Assembly: GCF_019059575.1 (NCBI RefSeq)
Contig: NW_024881853.1
Span: 554,344 to 618,343 of the forward strand
Length of the DNA stretch: 64,000 nucleotides
Reading direction: 5' to 3'
Origin: Amphibalanus amphitrite
Taxonomy: Eukaryota > Arthropoda > Thecostraca > Balanomorpha > Balanidae
In this document: in pieces, positions 12,101-20,689 of the stretch
How positions within the stretch are numbered: position 1 is the first letter of the stretch
Layout of the letters: each line of letters begins with the position of its first letter
Notes under the pieces: model-generated
The model's input: the letters and a program-made list of their open reading frames with translations, nothing else
Told to the model about the DNA's origin: nothing
Databases searched by the model: none
Program-made: the position numbers and the translations under genes

Positions 12101-15100
12101 TTTGCACTGATTTCCTTCAAACTTTCAGGATGTGCTAAGTTCACCGAGTTGTATAACATATAGTTCGGGTTTTTTGAGGTCACTGACCTGAGGTCAGTTA
12201 GAGGTCATTACGTCGTAATGTTAAGCCTATGGGAAAATACTAAATTCGGAAAATACTGGAGATATCCGCTTCGTTCTATCACTTTTGTGCTTTGAAACCA
12301 CAGTACTTAACAGCAGGTCACTTGGTACTTCTTTGTTTGGTGTACTTATCCTTGGGTCAGGTCAAATGAGGTCAACTGAGGTCAAATGACGTTTTTGCCA
12401 ATAACTTGGCACATAATGACTCTAGAGCTTAAAAAATAGTATCATTGTGTTCCTGGTGATCAGCCGAATCGAATGATATGCGATATGATGCAATTTGGTT
12501 AACTTGAACTTAATGTATAAATTTAAGTTTACTTAAAATTTAAGAAAAACTTTAAGTACACTTAAGCAGGCTAAAAAGTATATCATTCGACGCGCCTTGA
12601 CGTGCTGAGTTCACTGGCGCTTTTCTTTTTGCTCTATCTTAATTAGATCAAAAGTTATAAGCGAAAAACTTTTGACCTGTTTTTCGCGAAATTTTTACAT
12701 TTATACCCCCCAAAACCCCCCTAAATATTGACCTAGAGCAACCAAATTTGCACAGGGGCGAGAACTCTAGGAGGCCCACCTACCTACCAAATTTGGTGTT
12801 TCTAGGTGCCATAGGAGCCAATCGCGAGGGGGGGTCGCATCAACCCCTCCCCCTGCCAGGCCGTGTTATGAAAAATGCCCTGCCAGGGCGAGGGTTAACC
12901 GTACACGCTCGTTTTATCTGCCATCCATGGCGGTGGTTCTGTGCGCAGATGTTATTCGTTAGCCTCAGTGTTAAACATACACGCTCGTTTTATCTGCCAT
13001 CCGTGGCGGTGGTTCTGTGCGCAGATGTTATTCGTTAGCCTCAGTGTTAACCATACACGCTCGTTTTATCTGCCATCCGTGGCGGTGGTTCTGTGCGAGA
13101 TGTTATTCGTTAGCCTCAGTGTTAACCATACACGCTCGTTTTATCTGCCATCCGTGGCGGTGGTTCTGTGCGCAGATGTTATTCGTTAGCCTCAGTGTTA
13201 ACCATAACGCCCTTGTGAGTTGTGACCTTGAACGTCCTTCCAGTGATTTCGCATTGCGGCCGGCAGAGACGAAGTTTTGCCTCCCAGTTGAGACGCCGCT
13301 TCTCAACTAGGAAGCAAAATTACGTCCCTGTCGGCCGCAATTCGCCATCACTGGAAGTGCGTCCAAATTAAGATGTACCTGCTGATGCTCAGGTACCATT
13401 CGTTAATCAATTGTTGGTGCTTCAATACATTGTTTAAATGCATTCCTTATTTTACACTTGGTCATAATATTATCACATCACCCCGCATTATCAGGGGTGG
13501 TACTTTTACACCGGGGATTGATTTTACCGGGGAGTTACTCCGGGGTAAAATTATCGAAAAAAGGAGTGCTTTTTGGCATGGCAATATTATTCCCCGAATG
13601 GGAGTAATTTTAGTATTAAGTTAATAAAATTATCATCTGGTGTAATTTTACCCAAAGATAGCATACTTTTATCCTCCGTCATAAAATTACTCCCTAGCAC
13701 GAATAATATAAGCGTTCGGATACTAAATATATTCTATACGCTGGTTTTATTCCCCAAAACTCCCCATTTTAGGCGCTTATGCCAGGTCATAAAATTATTC
13801 GATTGCAGGAGTGCTTTTTGGCATTCTAAAATTAGAAAATGGGGAGTAAGTTTTTTTCAGTGCAGAAACATTCGCCGACTGCCCGGAACACGTTCTCAGC
13901 TGCACAGTTCCAACCCCACTGGAGAAAAACGGGTCTCCACTCATCGACGTTACCGCTGTTCTCTGAGGCCGCCACGCCTCACACACAGACTTGTAAACCA
14001 GGTTCTCTGTGCAGCCAGAATCCACCAGAGCTCGGCACCTGTGCCCGTCAACAGTCAGGTCTACGACCGGCAGAGCGCCACCCGTCACTGCGCGGGAGAT
14101 GACGCCGGCGCTGACACACCATCTCCCACGCCGTTTCCCGAACGGACGGGGCACCGAGACGCCAAATGGTTGGGTTCGCCGCACACCCAGCACCGTCTTG
14201 TCACACGTCTCGCAGCTCTAGATGGCTCAGCCGTCGTTTCGTGATTGTTTCTCTGTGCCCGCGTGAGGCGCTCTCCTGCCGCCGCGGCTGCCAGCGCCGG
14301 GTCATTCTTCACGGCCCGTCGGGCACTGCTCAAGGCGCTCTCGATGCTCAGGTCCTGCACTCGATAGCTGGCGCCGATTGCTTCACGCACGTATAGTGGA
14401 AGACCAGAGATAAAAGAGCACAGAAGGGTCCGATCTGAAACACCTCCAAAAAGTGTGGACAGTCGCCGGAGGTCTGCCAGGAAAACATCCACTGCTTCAC
14501 CTGGTCTGAGCTTCCTAGCCACAAACTCTTCATACGCCATAAGGGGATCTGGCGCAAACGCAGACTGCAGTGCGTCCTTCACCGACTCGTACGACGTTCG
14601 ATCTCTCGCTGGCAACTGTGCATAAACAGTGAATGCATCACCTTTCAACTTCAGAGGCAGGATCCTCATAATATCACTGCCCTGCAGCTCGCACAGTATT
14701 TCAGTTCGGTTCAGCCACCGTACGACGTCTTCCTTGCCGGAATAATCATCGATCGCATCGATATACTCGTCATCGTTAGCTTTACGTTTCTTTGGAGCCA
14801 TTTTACCACCCGTATATACAAGGAAAAAATGCCGAAATAGCTTGTAATATAAAATATAAATAGAATATAAAAGACGGTTAACTTTCTCCAAAAACCGACT
14901 GTCTTTATTCTCTCCAAATCTGCACATCAAATTTTCCATCAGCGAGTTTTTGCGCGAGATAAAATTACTATGCGTTCCGTCAATTACATAAAATACAAAT
15001 AGAGTGAGGCACCATCAAACAATTATGAAGACAGTTAACCCTATTAGTGACAGGGGGGTTGTTTTTATCCACCCCTCAGGTTTTTCGGGAATATCTCCGA

Positions 15101-17369
15101 AACCGCTGAAGCTACGATGCTGAAATTTTCTGACTTTTCCTAAAACTAAATTGGGCATATTCCCTGAAAATTTCAAGTTCATAACTTTACCAGGGGCGGC
15201 TCCAGAGCACTGGGAATTGGGGGGTCCTATTCGTGAAGCGAGTCATTTGGGCAAAGATCACGATGCTGCGCCAGTTTTACGAACAGTGAATGAAAGGTAT
15301 CATGTGATAACATATACAAAGTTATTGTGCATCCTCTTTTGACACGTTTTTGCTATAATAGGCGGATCCAGGCGTCCAAAAAGGGGGGGTTATTTTTACC
15401 TCCCAACATAGGTGCCCTGACACCGCCTATGCATGACCAATACAATTTTAGTCGTTCTCTCATAAGAAAATTGGAACATAACAAGACCATTGCTACCCTT
15501 TATAGAAACAGTACCAACAAAAACCTTATTTACTATACTTTTTGTGTACCCCCAATCTCAATGATCTGTATCCGCCTATGATTTTTGAAAATGCATATTT
15601 TTAGGATCCATGTGAATTCCTGGTCCATTCTCTATCGATCGGCAAAAGTTGCGTTAAGATTGGTTCAGAAACCTGGCCGTGATAAACAGTCTAAAATGTA
15701 TCTGCAATTTGCCCGTTTTTACCCCCCTCTACCCCCCTATTGACATTTTTTAATTTTTTTTTTTTTTTTAGAAATGTAGATCTCGTTGAGCCAAATCGAA
15801 TGCCGTTTGAATTTTGAAAATCAGCCGGTTAGATCTCGAGATAACAAGGGGGGGGTCGTAAACAGCCCCCCCCCCCCTGCCACTAATATGGGGTAGCCAG
15901 GAGCCTGCCACTAATAGGGTTAAAAGTGCGTACGAATAGAAGGAACAAAGCACACATTGAGCAAGCTATGATACCGGAGTGTGTGTAGACAACGGTTGGG
16001 AGTTGAGACTGTCTGGCTCCAACACGAGCACTATCTCCTCCGTGCAGTGAGATGGGACGGTGCTGGAGAGAGTTACAGGGCGCCGCCGCCCACTTACGGA
16101 GGCGGCGCTGGGCGCGGTTGTCCGGGACGGTGCTGGGCGCGGCGGTACGGGGGAGGTGGACCACATACGGAGGCGCTGCTGGGGCGGTGCTGGGTGAGGC
16201 GGTGCGGGAAGTGGTGCTGGAAGCAGCGGTAAGGGCGGGGGACTGCCTCTCACTTACGGATGCAGTGCTGGGCGCGGCGCTGCGCAGCAGGCCGGTGCGC
16301 GGCTGGCCGCGCGTGGCCGGCCTCGAGCCGCCCATCCCGGTTAGCAGACGACTCTGGGTCTATAGTAGCACAGTGGTGGGCCGCGGAGCAGGCACCGATC
16401 AGTGACGGCGGTACAGGCGGTACGGGCGGCACGGGCGGTACAGGCGGCACGGGCGGTACAGGCGGCACGGGCGCGGTCAGCCCGACACCGGCACAGAGTC
16501 GGACCGGACGGCCACTGTCGGAAACCCCCGCACATACTGGAGAACTATATAGGCGCTCACCAAAACAGGTGGAATCGGCAATTCACTTTACTGGAACAAA
16601 GGTATAGGCTTCCGACAGTTTCCGCCTTTTGCGACTATCGATGCTGATAAATACGAGCATTTAGAGTCAACAATGATCGATCAACACTGAGATAAAGACA
16701 AATGCACATTCCTGGCAATGGCATTCCTGAAAACATCCAGGATAGAACGGCATCAATCATTAGAACAGTCAGCATCTAAAGGTATACAATATCCTTTATT
16801 ACTGTTATAACAGCAAAGGAGACATTACAGCCTATTTGAATTATTTATGCTGTTTAAAACGTTTCATTGGGTGTCCCTTATTTGCTAAGTCAGTGCTTGT
16901 AATGACAGAAAGTTCAATCAAAACATCGGAGTTATCATTCATGTGAGAACACCAAAAACAATTATCTGAAAGTGCCTCATTCTGATTACTGTTCCTGTGT
17001 TCAACGTTTATTTTGCAATCCTAATACGCAACGCCGTCAACTTAACGGCCATGCTACAGGAAATCAATCGCATAGCTCCAAATGGCCCATGCATTTCCAA
17101 AACCATGAGTACCTAATGCTGTTGAAACATGAACATCCAAAGACGGTATTGTCACTATGAATGATTCATATCGGGAACGAAGTGCCCAATCATGTGCTCT
17201 GCTCCTTGGATTTATAAACGACGCATGCGATGTTTCGGTTGTTTACCATCGGTCTTCTTGTCATTGAGTTTTTAATTGCTTGCTGAAAGTGAATGTCGTC
17301 GTCCATAGCCGAGAAGTCCATGGCCGAGCTGTAGTCATAGCCCGAGTAGAGGTCGTCGTTGTCCATCAT
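141..17369 (-). CDS. IFT88: IFT88 intraflagellar transport protein (3' end outside window)
   Basis: IFT88 is a TPR subunit of the IFT-B complex that carries cargo along cilia. Ten coding exons with GT-AG borders and matching phases are visible, in transcription order: 17369-17247, 16353-16258, 3452-3283, 3061-3041 (21-nt microexon), 2319-2124, 1867-1650, 1428-1319, 1199-1078, 642-464 and 327-141. Exon 1 gives the family N-terminus (acidic DDLYSGYDY, then FQQAI and TRRPM). Exon 3 has two RPMT-type motifs (GRPLTGM, RPMTAV). Exon 5 is the PEERVRQLE coiled segment. Exon 6 contains EALNTYQVI, NAGRLKVNMGNIY and KFYRMALDQIP, hallmark IFT88 TPRs, and exon 10 has ELANDLEINKAVMYLRQRDF. The start was chosen at tandem ATGs beside the conserved N-terminus. 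Remaining 3' exons lie beyond position 1. Intron 2 is 12.8 kb and stuffed with transposons; other introns are mostly 0.1-0.9 kb. Exon 2 is the least certain, because its sequence is poorly conserved. Confidence 0.93.
3775..3953 (-). repeat. 3' LTR of the intronic LTR element
   Basis: This 179-bp terminal repeat is matched by 14843-15021. On the minus strand it runs from TGTTTGATGG to TTACA, the usual TG...CA type of border. The ATTAT target duplication lies directly outside at 3770-3774. Confidence 0.9.
3968..6103 (-). pseudogene. RT, RNase H and integrase part of the interrupted pol
   Basis: A long open frame (about 685 codons from 6025) is open up to the hairpin border at 6103. Visible in order: RT core (DLKRAYLQI, then YALTRVGFGLNVAP and catalytic YVDDL), RNase H-like domain (VWTDASSVAAGIALE ... 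DKADCLSR), an acidic Ser/Gly linker, the integrase zinc-binding HHCC domain (HTRAGH ... CDACRS) and the integrase core (IDVTH, ILADNDTAF, NGVVERNHR). No stop interrupts this part. The LWPF/GFGLNVAP style of RT differs from the second LTR element in this window (51062-57067), so they belong to different lineages. Confidence 0.85.
6104..6312. mobile_element. 209-bp hairpin MITE inserted in pol
   Basis: The sequence is almost a complete inverted repeat: the left arm from ACTCGGGGGCAGA through CCACCACTCCC and GGGCTCCCATGGC is mirrored at the right end, with a centre of AGCACTGGC-type repeats. It is flanked by GTAC at 6100-6103 and 6313-6316. Because GTAC contains TA, a TA duplication with ends CACTCG/CGAGTG fits equally well, which would suggest a Tc1/mariner-type origin. 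It splits the RT frame of the LTR element without changing the phase of the flanks. Confidence 0.8.
6313..6785 (-). pseudogene. Protease C-terminus and RT N-terminus of the interrupted pol
   Basis: This segment carries the end of a protease (LGVPAISALGGV), an acidic linker and the start of a reverse transcriptase: a segment EFEAELQTWIDNGWLIPYD, then PLMAV and KVRPCLDYRQLNSHV. It is cut at the 5' side by the 7.1 kb element (6786) and at the 3' side by the hairpin insertion (6104-6312), which introduces a stop shortly after the break. Confidence 0.8.
7529..8264 (-). mobile_element. 3' fragment of a LINE-type retrotransposon
   Basis: The minus-strand frame at 7724-8260 encodes about 178 residues like the C-terminus of a non-LTR reverse transcriptase: GLCHTRHYLPRDTL, then LALSTIRYAISVYG-like text and RLQRLLNFGARVVSGRRK, ending in KKEYRAMLLREQYG. 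About 190 bp of 3' UTR follow, ending in an (AAAT)n-type tail (7535-7555). It is 5'-truncated, as is usual for LINEs; the upstream border at about 8264 meets an exon-like plus-strand sequence. Confidence 0.75.
8270..11537 (+). CDS. Unrecognised spliced gene fragment carried inside the CACTG element
   Basis: Well-supported exons are 9885-10020 (acceptor TTTCCAG, donor GTGAGT) and 11278-11537 (acceptor CGGCAG, stop TAA). They join in frame to give about 131 residues beginning VWTDLGMIMGLEEDVKEH and ending ILYRSVGFDVKK. Possible upstream exons end at 8340 (donor GTAAGC; Ser/Pro/Arg-rich) and start at 8436 (acidic, ADEDFRDDEILEDKL), but the donor of the latter is weak. I do not recognise the protein. 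It has charged helices followed by a hydrophobic AYGCGTTIGTLADP segment. It could be a captured host gene fragment or a gene of the transposon. Introns contain the TTAA element 8614-9554 and the foldback 10403-10750. Confidence 0.45.
8614..9554. mobile_element. piggyBac-like TTAA element P1 (941 bp)
   Basis: Flanked by TTAA at 8610-8613 and 9555-9558. The ends are CCCTCGCCC and GGGCGAGGG. A G-run/C-run hairpin lies near each end (about 8657 and 9513). The inner part is closely similar to P5 and P7, including the stretch around TCCGCGGCGATTGCGGC and several AGGTCA and TGACGTCA motifs. It codes for nothing recognisable, so it is a non-autonomous element. Confidence 0.75.
10403..10750. mobile_element. 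348-bp TTAA-ended foldback element
   Basis: The two halves form a long imperfect inverted repeat: AGACTGCCACCTTTTT, then CACCTATGACCTACCCTGAAG and TTTCCCGAAATTCG on the left recur inverted on the right. Both edges are TTAA (10403-10406 and 10747-10750). It lies in the intron between the exons at 9885-10020 and 11278-11537. No coding capacity. Confidence 0.7.
11793..13206. repeat. 76-bp satellite array, split by a TTAA element
   Basis: About five units of 75-76 bp: one at 11793-11865, then four in tandem at about 12899-13206. Each unit contains ACGCTCGTTTTATCTGCCAT, GTGGCGGTGGTTCTGTGCG and GTTATTCGTTAGCCTCAGTG followed by TTAAC. Element P2 (11866-12894) sits exactly at the TTAA of one unit. 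Similarity between units is very high, so the array is recent. Confidence 0.85.
11866..12894. mobile_element. piggyBac-like TTAA element P2 (1029 bp)
   Basis: Ends CCCTCGCCC/GGGCGAGGG are flanked by TTAG (11862-11865, a decayed TTAA) and TTAA (12895-12898). The insertion is inside a 76-bp satellite unit whose intact copies show a single TTAA at this point, which demonstrates target-site duplication. G/C hairpins lie near both ends (GGTCGATGCGACC at about 11884 and a weaker one near 12830). The interior has many AGGTCA motifs and the inverted pair CGAATGATAT / ATATCATTCG shared with P4. Confidence 0.85.
13863..14193 (-). pseudogene. Protease segment of the interrupted pol
   Basis: The frame overlaps the end of gag and contains an aspartic protease motif, VDSGCTEN, with upstream hydrophobic strands. 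At 13862 the sequence runs into the end of the CACTG element; the continuation of the protease lies about 7 kb away, starting at 6785. With the 7.1 kb insert and one copy of its CA target duplication disregarded, the two parts are in the same frame. The two halves are therefore one gene split by insertion, and the pol is not functional as it stands. Confidence 0.7.
14085..14801 (-). CDS. Gag-like protein of the intronic LTR element
   Basis: The start was taken at the ATG whose complement is 14799-14801, which begins MAPKKRK about 40 nt after the LTR; the frame is open further up into the LTR. The protein is about 238 residues. The central part resembles retrotransposon Gag (a W-L-N segment, then LPLKLKGDAFTVY, then RKLRPGEAVDVFLADLRRL). 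The C-terminal part holds one zinc knuckle, CWVCGEPNHLASRC, of the C-X2-C-X4-H-X4-C form. It overlaps the protease frame (13863-14193), suggesting a Gag-Pol frameshift. This frame appears uninterrupted. Confidence 0.8.
   Translation of the reverse strand: MAPKKRKANDDEYIDAIDDYSGKEDVVRWLNRTEILCELQGSDIMRILPLKLKGDAFTVYAQLPARDRTSYESVKDALQSAFAPDPLMAYEEFVARKLRPGEAVDVFLADLRRLSTLFGGVSDRTLLCSFISGLPLYVREAIGASYRVQDLSIESALSSARRAVKNDPALAAAAAGERLTRAQRNNHETTAEPSRAARRVTRRCWVCGEPNHLASRCPVRSGNGVGDGVSAPASSPAQ
14843..15021 (-). repeat. 5' LTR of the intronic LTR element
   Basis: This is the partner of 3775-3953 with the same length and only a few base differences by eye, for example GTGTTTT versus GAGTTTT near the middle and TAACA versus TAATA at one edge. 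The gag start codon lies only about 40 nt inside it. A convincing tRNA primer site was not recognised in that short leader. Confidence 0.9.
15039..15919. mobile_element. piggyBac-like TTAA element P3 (881 bp)
   Basis: Flanked by TTAA at 15035-15038 and 15920-15923, with ends CCCTATTAGTG and CACTAATAGGG. G-run/C-run motifs lie inside both ends (about 15051 and 15849). It starts 9 bp beyond the target duplication of the LTR element. The interior differs from the AGGTCA-rich copies and has no coding potential that I recognise. Confidence 0.65.
16091..16260 (-). repeat. Repeated copies of the IFT88 exon 2 splice donor
   Basis: The exon 2 border on the plus strand reads CACTTACGGA (16251-16260) followed by GCTGGGCGCGG-type sequence. 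The same border motif recurs at 16091-16100 (CACTTACGGA, a perfect GTAAGT donor on the minus strand) and 16162-16171 (CACATACGGA, GTATGT), each followed by GGCGCTG-like exon-end sequence. These lie 3' of the annotated donor and could be alternative 5' splice sites. Confidence 0.7.
16405..16472. repeat. 9-bp GC-rich minisatellite
   Basis: About seven tandem units of the form GGCGGYACR, lying in IFT88 intron 1. It has no coding role that can be supported. Confidence 0.75.
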
Positions 17370-17628
17370 TGTTGCGGCTCCTACAGTGCCTGTCAACAAC
17401 GCCAGTATCGAACACATTGGATCAATGGCATCAAGCGATACATCTGCGAATGGCTAACACAGGGCGAACCGAACCAACACAACACCGGCGTCCTACATGA
17501 AAGTAACCCCACTTTTGTCAGCCAACGATACGCAGTGATTTCGTCGAATCTTGGTTTAGCACACTTGACGCCTTGGTGTTCTATCGATGGATCATTAGGA
17601 TAGGATGGTATATCACCGCTTCAATTAA

Positions 17629-18661
17629 CCCTCGCCGGCCGAGGGGGGGGGGCGGGTGCCGCCCCCCCCCCCATAGGGTTTTTTCGCGATTGCTCCGAAC
17701 ACGCTGGCGATAGAGAGCTGAAACTTGACATACCTGACCTTTGATCCAAGCCGGATCTTTTGACACCAACCGCATTTTTGGGTCAGGTCAGGTCACTGAC
17801 CTATGACGTCATAAGTGAACCTCTGCACGGTCTTCAGATGTCGCAACTTCGCAACGCCCTCACTGCCAGAGGAGATGTCACAGGGAAATGAAACTTGCAG
17901 GATCTAGTATCCATTATGAGTCCCACAACTTGTATATCTCGGATTTTTCCTAAAGGTCATATGAGGTCAGGTCATTTTCGTGACCTCACCATTATAAGTC
18001 AATGGGGAAAAATTCAAACTGCTATTCTGGCGCCGGGAACGATCTCCAACTATCTCAAGCACACAGAATCGTGATTTGATGCACTCCTTGCAAGGTTAGA
18101 TGCGTCACTTTTGCAATGTTGACCTTGCGTGACGTCATTTATGACGTCATCAAGGTCAAATTAGTTTTTCGTCAATAACTCTTGATCAAGTTGAGCTAGC
18201 GAGTCGAAAAAGGCACCAATGGACTCAGGAAGGCCTGCCGAATCGAATGATATGCGACATGACCTCTTTCGACCAACTTCGTGACCTGGGGGTGCTGACC
18301 TGACCTTGACCTGAGGTCAACACCCCAAGTTGACCTGACCCGGACAAAAAGTATATCATTCGACGCGCCTGAGCGAGGCGAACACGATGCTGCCAAAATC
18401 GGCGCTCTGCGGCCGTTTTTTGCGAACATATTCACCAAAAACTGAACCGTACCCTGGGGCACTTGACCTGACCTCAGAGGTCACCGGTTGACCTAGGACC
18501 TTAAAATCGGGTACCAATCTCTGCGTCTCGTAACGGCGCACACGCTCGTTTTTTCCGCGACGCGCTAGCTCCACCAGGGGCGAAACGGCGAGGGGGGGTC
18601 GTACCCGCCCCCCCCCCCCTCGGCCGGCGCGTATGTAGAAAACCAATAGGTCCGGCGAGGG
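17629..18661. mobile_element. piggyBac-like TTAA element P4 (1033 bp)
   Basis: Flanked by TTAA (17625-17628 and 18662-18665) with ends CCCTCGCCGG and CCGGCGAGGG. Hairpins of G-run/C-run type lie at about 17642 and 18593. By eye it has about 20 copies of AGGTCA or TGACCT and three TGACGTCA palindromes. The inverted pair TCGAATGATATGCGA and ATATCATTCGA is shared with P2 and with the fragment at 47.4-47.9 kb. It lies 260 bp upstream of the IFT88 start codon, so it may be in the promoter region of that gene. Confidence 0.8.
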
Positions 18662-18665
18662 TTAA

Positions 18666-20689
18666 CCTTTCGACATTCCCGGTCATCAGCGGAACAAATT
18701 GGAACAAGGGGATGGAGCAACGAAACGATCATCAGGCTGGTTACGCAGGTAGTCAAGATTGGGGGGCAGGGTTTGCTCAGGGGCGCAAAGGTGGAGTCGT
18801 GGACCGGGCGGGAGTCTAAGACTTTGAGACGGTGCGAGATTAGGAAAGTCCAGCCCGGACTCCGGGCTGTTGCGTGAGCCGCAGGGTGCCAATTGGCAAT
18901 TGCAGACATTGATATTGAGTTATGGTGCACTACTCAACTTTCCTAGACTCTAGCCTTTCACTTCGGACTCGGACGCTTTAGTTTTAGAGTAAAGCGAGCA
19001 GTCAGCTCCGGAACCCGCCGCATCGATCACTCGTACAGGTTTAGAGAGGAAAAGGATAAACTAAAAAAGGACCATCAATCAGCATGACAACAACATGTTA
19101 TGATAGCATAAGATATACGAGAATATCGTAAGTCGTAACGAAAGTTTGTGATTTGTCCGAAGCTGGTAGGTACGGGGTACCCGTATCAATATCAATATAT
19201 TCCGGCAAAACCTGAACCAGAGCCGGGTTGCCTGCCTTCGATAACCGGTATTCATTTACTTAGCCCTTTTATAAATATAAAGCTTACCCAGGGCAGATGG
19301 AACGTGGTGAGCAAATTACACAATACACCCAAACCAACCCAAACAACGCGAAGGATGTCAGCCGCCGACGCCGCTAGGTATTTGTTGTTGTCTGCTGTGG
19401 TTGCCATGACAACCAAAATTATCCATTGTGATTTCTATTTTTCGCAAAAAGACTTCAATGTCTACTACACAAAGAAATATTTCTAAAAAGCATTTGAGCT
19501 TCAAATTTACTGCTGAATGGTTAAAAATATTTTTGTCCTTCCTTTGCAAACATTTTTTTTTATATAAAAGCACTTGATTTACCGAGATCTACATAAATGA
19601 CGTAGCTGCGTCGATGAGTGACGCACAATTTTCTTATGAGAAATTTGATACAGACAATTTGATCGAAGAATTGATGCGTTTCGTTTGCATTTTGCTGTAA
19701 TTTGATGTATTAACAGGTAAGATATTCTTATGGCTTCCTTATGTTCCATTTTTAGACATTGCATTGCATACCATAGATATGGTGTCAGGTGTGGTTTCTT
19801 GATATGATAAGAGTGTGACGGTTTTGAGCCTGTTTCTAATGTCAGTCAAAGTCGTGGAGTTCATTTTTCAAGCCTTAGTGTGCTGTGTTGATGAAAACAA
19901 TCGTTAATGAATGATAATTTTGATGTGATCTTACAAGTTTAGACACAGTCAGCCAGTATAAAGGGTTAAGCAGTTAACGGGACCCTCCCACCTTCAAACA
20001 AGATAATGAATTAGCTTAGTGTTGCTTCGTTTAACTTCAGAGTGAGCATAAATGAATATCTGCAAAATTTCATTGACAAATAGTAACTGGTTTTTGAGAT
20101 ATCAGACAATCACTTTTGTTTATTTTTTATTCTTCTATTTTCATGTTCCTACGACATCATTTGGAAGGAATGATTTGGTATCTTAAAAAAAGTGTGGCAG
20201 ATGTTGTGGGTGAACCAACATATGCCACCACCTCTTCACTTAATAAAGGTGTCAGTTTAAGATTTTAAAATTGCTAGATTTGTGCTGACATCACAAATTC
20301 AGAGGGAGCACTCAAATGCATTAGCCCCTCGGCTCTGAATCCAAAGTGCTGCAAATTTAAAATCAAAGATCTCTGAATTAAAGCCTTTCTCAATGTTGTG
20401 AGTGCAGTAACTGGTAAGTGCAAGCCAGGGACCCCAATTTGGCTATCTCAACTCAAAACCAATGTTAAGGTTAAGGTTAAGGTGTTAACCGCGTTAAGGT
20501 TAAGGTGTTAAGGTAAATTGATGTTGATGTGGTGCAGATATCTGATTTTGTATGAAGCGACATAAGCCTGAATGTGAGCTGGCGCAAGCCTCCTATACTA
20601 AGCTGTCAAATGCTGAGCTGGTGCATTGTCATTGAGGAAAAACTGTATGGGTAATATGAAGAAATTGGCTGGCCAAGGAATCGATAGCT
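18666..20689. other. Intergenic DNA without recognised genes
   Basis: Between P4 and the SMYD3-like gene. AT-rich stretches and short unsupported ORFs only. A short TTAAGG-type tandem tract lies at about 20464-20512. I see no conserved coding segment here. Confidence 0.5.

Larger units (their letters stand above)
6786..13862. mobile_element. 7.1 kb CACTG-ended (CACTA/EnSpm-like) DNA element
   Basis: The two ends match for about 17 bp (CACTGAAAAAAACTTAC at 6786, its complement ending at 13862). The element is flanked by CA at 6784-6785 and 13863-13864, a 2-bp duplication. Both subterminal regions are rich in GGAGTAATTTTA or GGGGTAAAATTA-like repeats in both orientations (about 7150-7400 and 13480-13860), as is typical of CACTA elements. 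No transposase was recognised. It carries a LINE fragment, two TTAA elements, a 76-bp satellite, a TTAA-ended foldback and several spliced exons. Superfamily assignment is inferred from the ends and duplication length only. Confidence 0.7.
3775..15021 (-). mobile_element. Ty3/gypsy-like LTR retrotransposon with 179-bp LTRs, interrupted
   Basis: Two 179-bp near-identical LTRs (3775-3953 and 14843-15021; only a couple of differences by eye) start TGTTTGATGG and end TTACA on the minus strand. The pair is flanked by a 5-bp direct repeat ATTAT (3770-3774 and 15022-15026), so both ends are intact. A purine tract (AGGGGGTGGTG) precedes the 3' LTR. The order on the minus strand is LTR, gag, protease, RT, RNase H, integrase, LTR. 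The coding region is broken by a 7.1 kb CACTG-ended element (6786-13862) and a 209-bp hairpin (6104-6312). Without them the element would be about 4 kb. The LTRs are unusually short for this class. The Ty3-like assignment rests on domain order; the exact clade is not determined. Confidence 0.88.
3453..16257 (-). other. IFT88 intron 2, transposon-filled
   Basis: This 12.8 kb intron joins the exon ending at 16258 (donor GTAAGT at 16257-16252) to the exon starting at 3452 (acceptor CTGCAG at 3458-3453, preceded by a pyrimidine-rich stretch). Both sides are phase 0. About 12.1 kb is mobile DNA: an LTR element (3775-15021) with its own nested insertions and a TTAA element (15039-15919). The remaining 3453-3774 and 15920-16257 hold nothing recognised apart from the repeated splice junctions near 16090-16170. 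Confidence 0.85.

Noticed and set aside
12748-13310. Repetitive open frames in the 76-bp satellite, and the idea of a CRISPR-like array
   Set aside because: Units are uniform tandem repeats with no unique spacers, in a eukaryotic transposon context; the frames are chance results.
13839-14102. Plus-strand open frames opposite gag and protease
   Set aside because: Antisense shadows of the retrotransposon genes.
20464-20512. TTAAGG-type tandem tract as an interstitial telomere
   Set aside because: Only a few irregular units, and the motif is not the TTAGG usual for arthropods.
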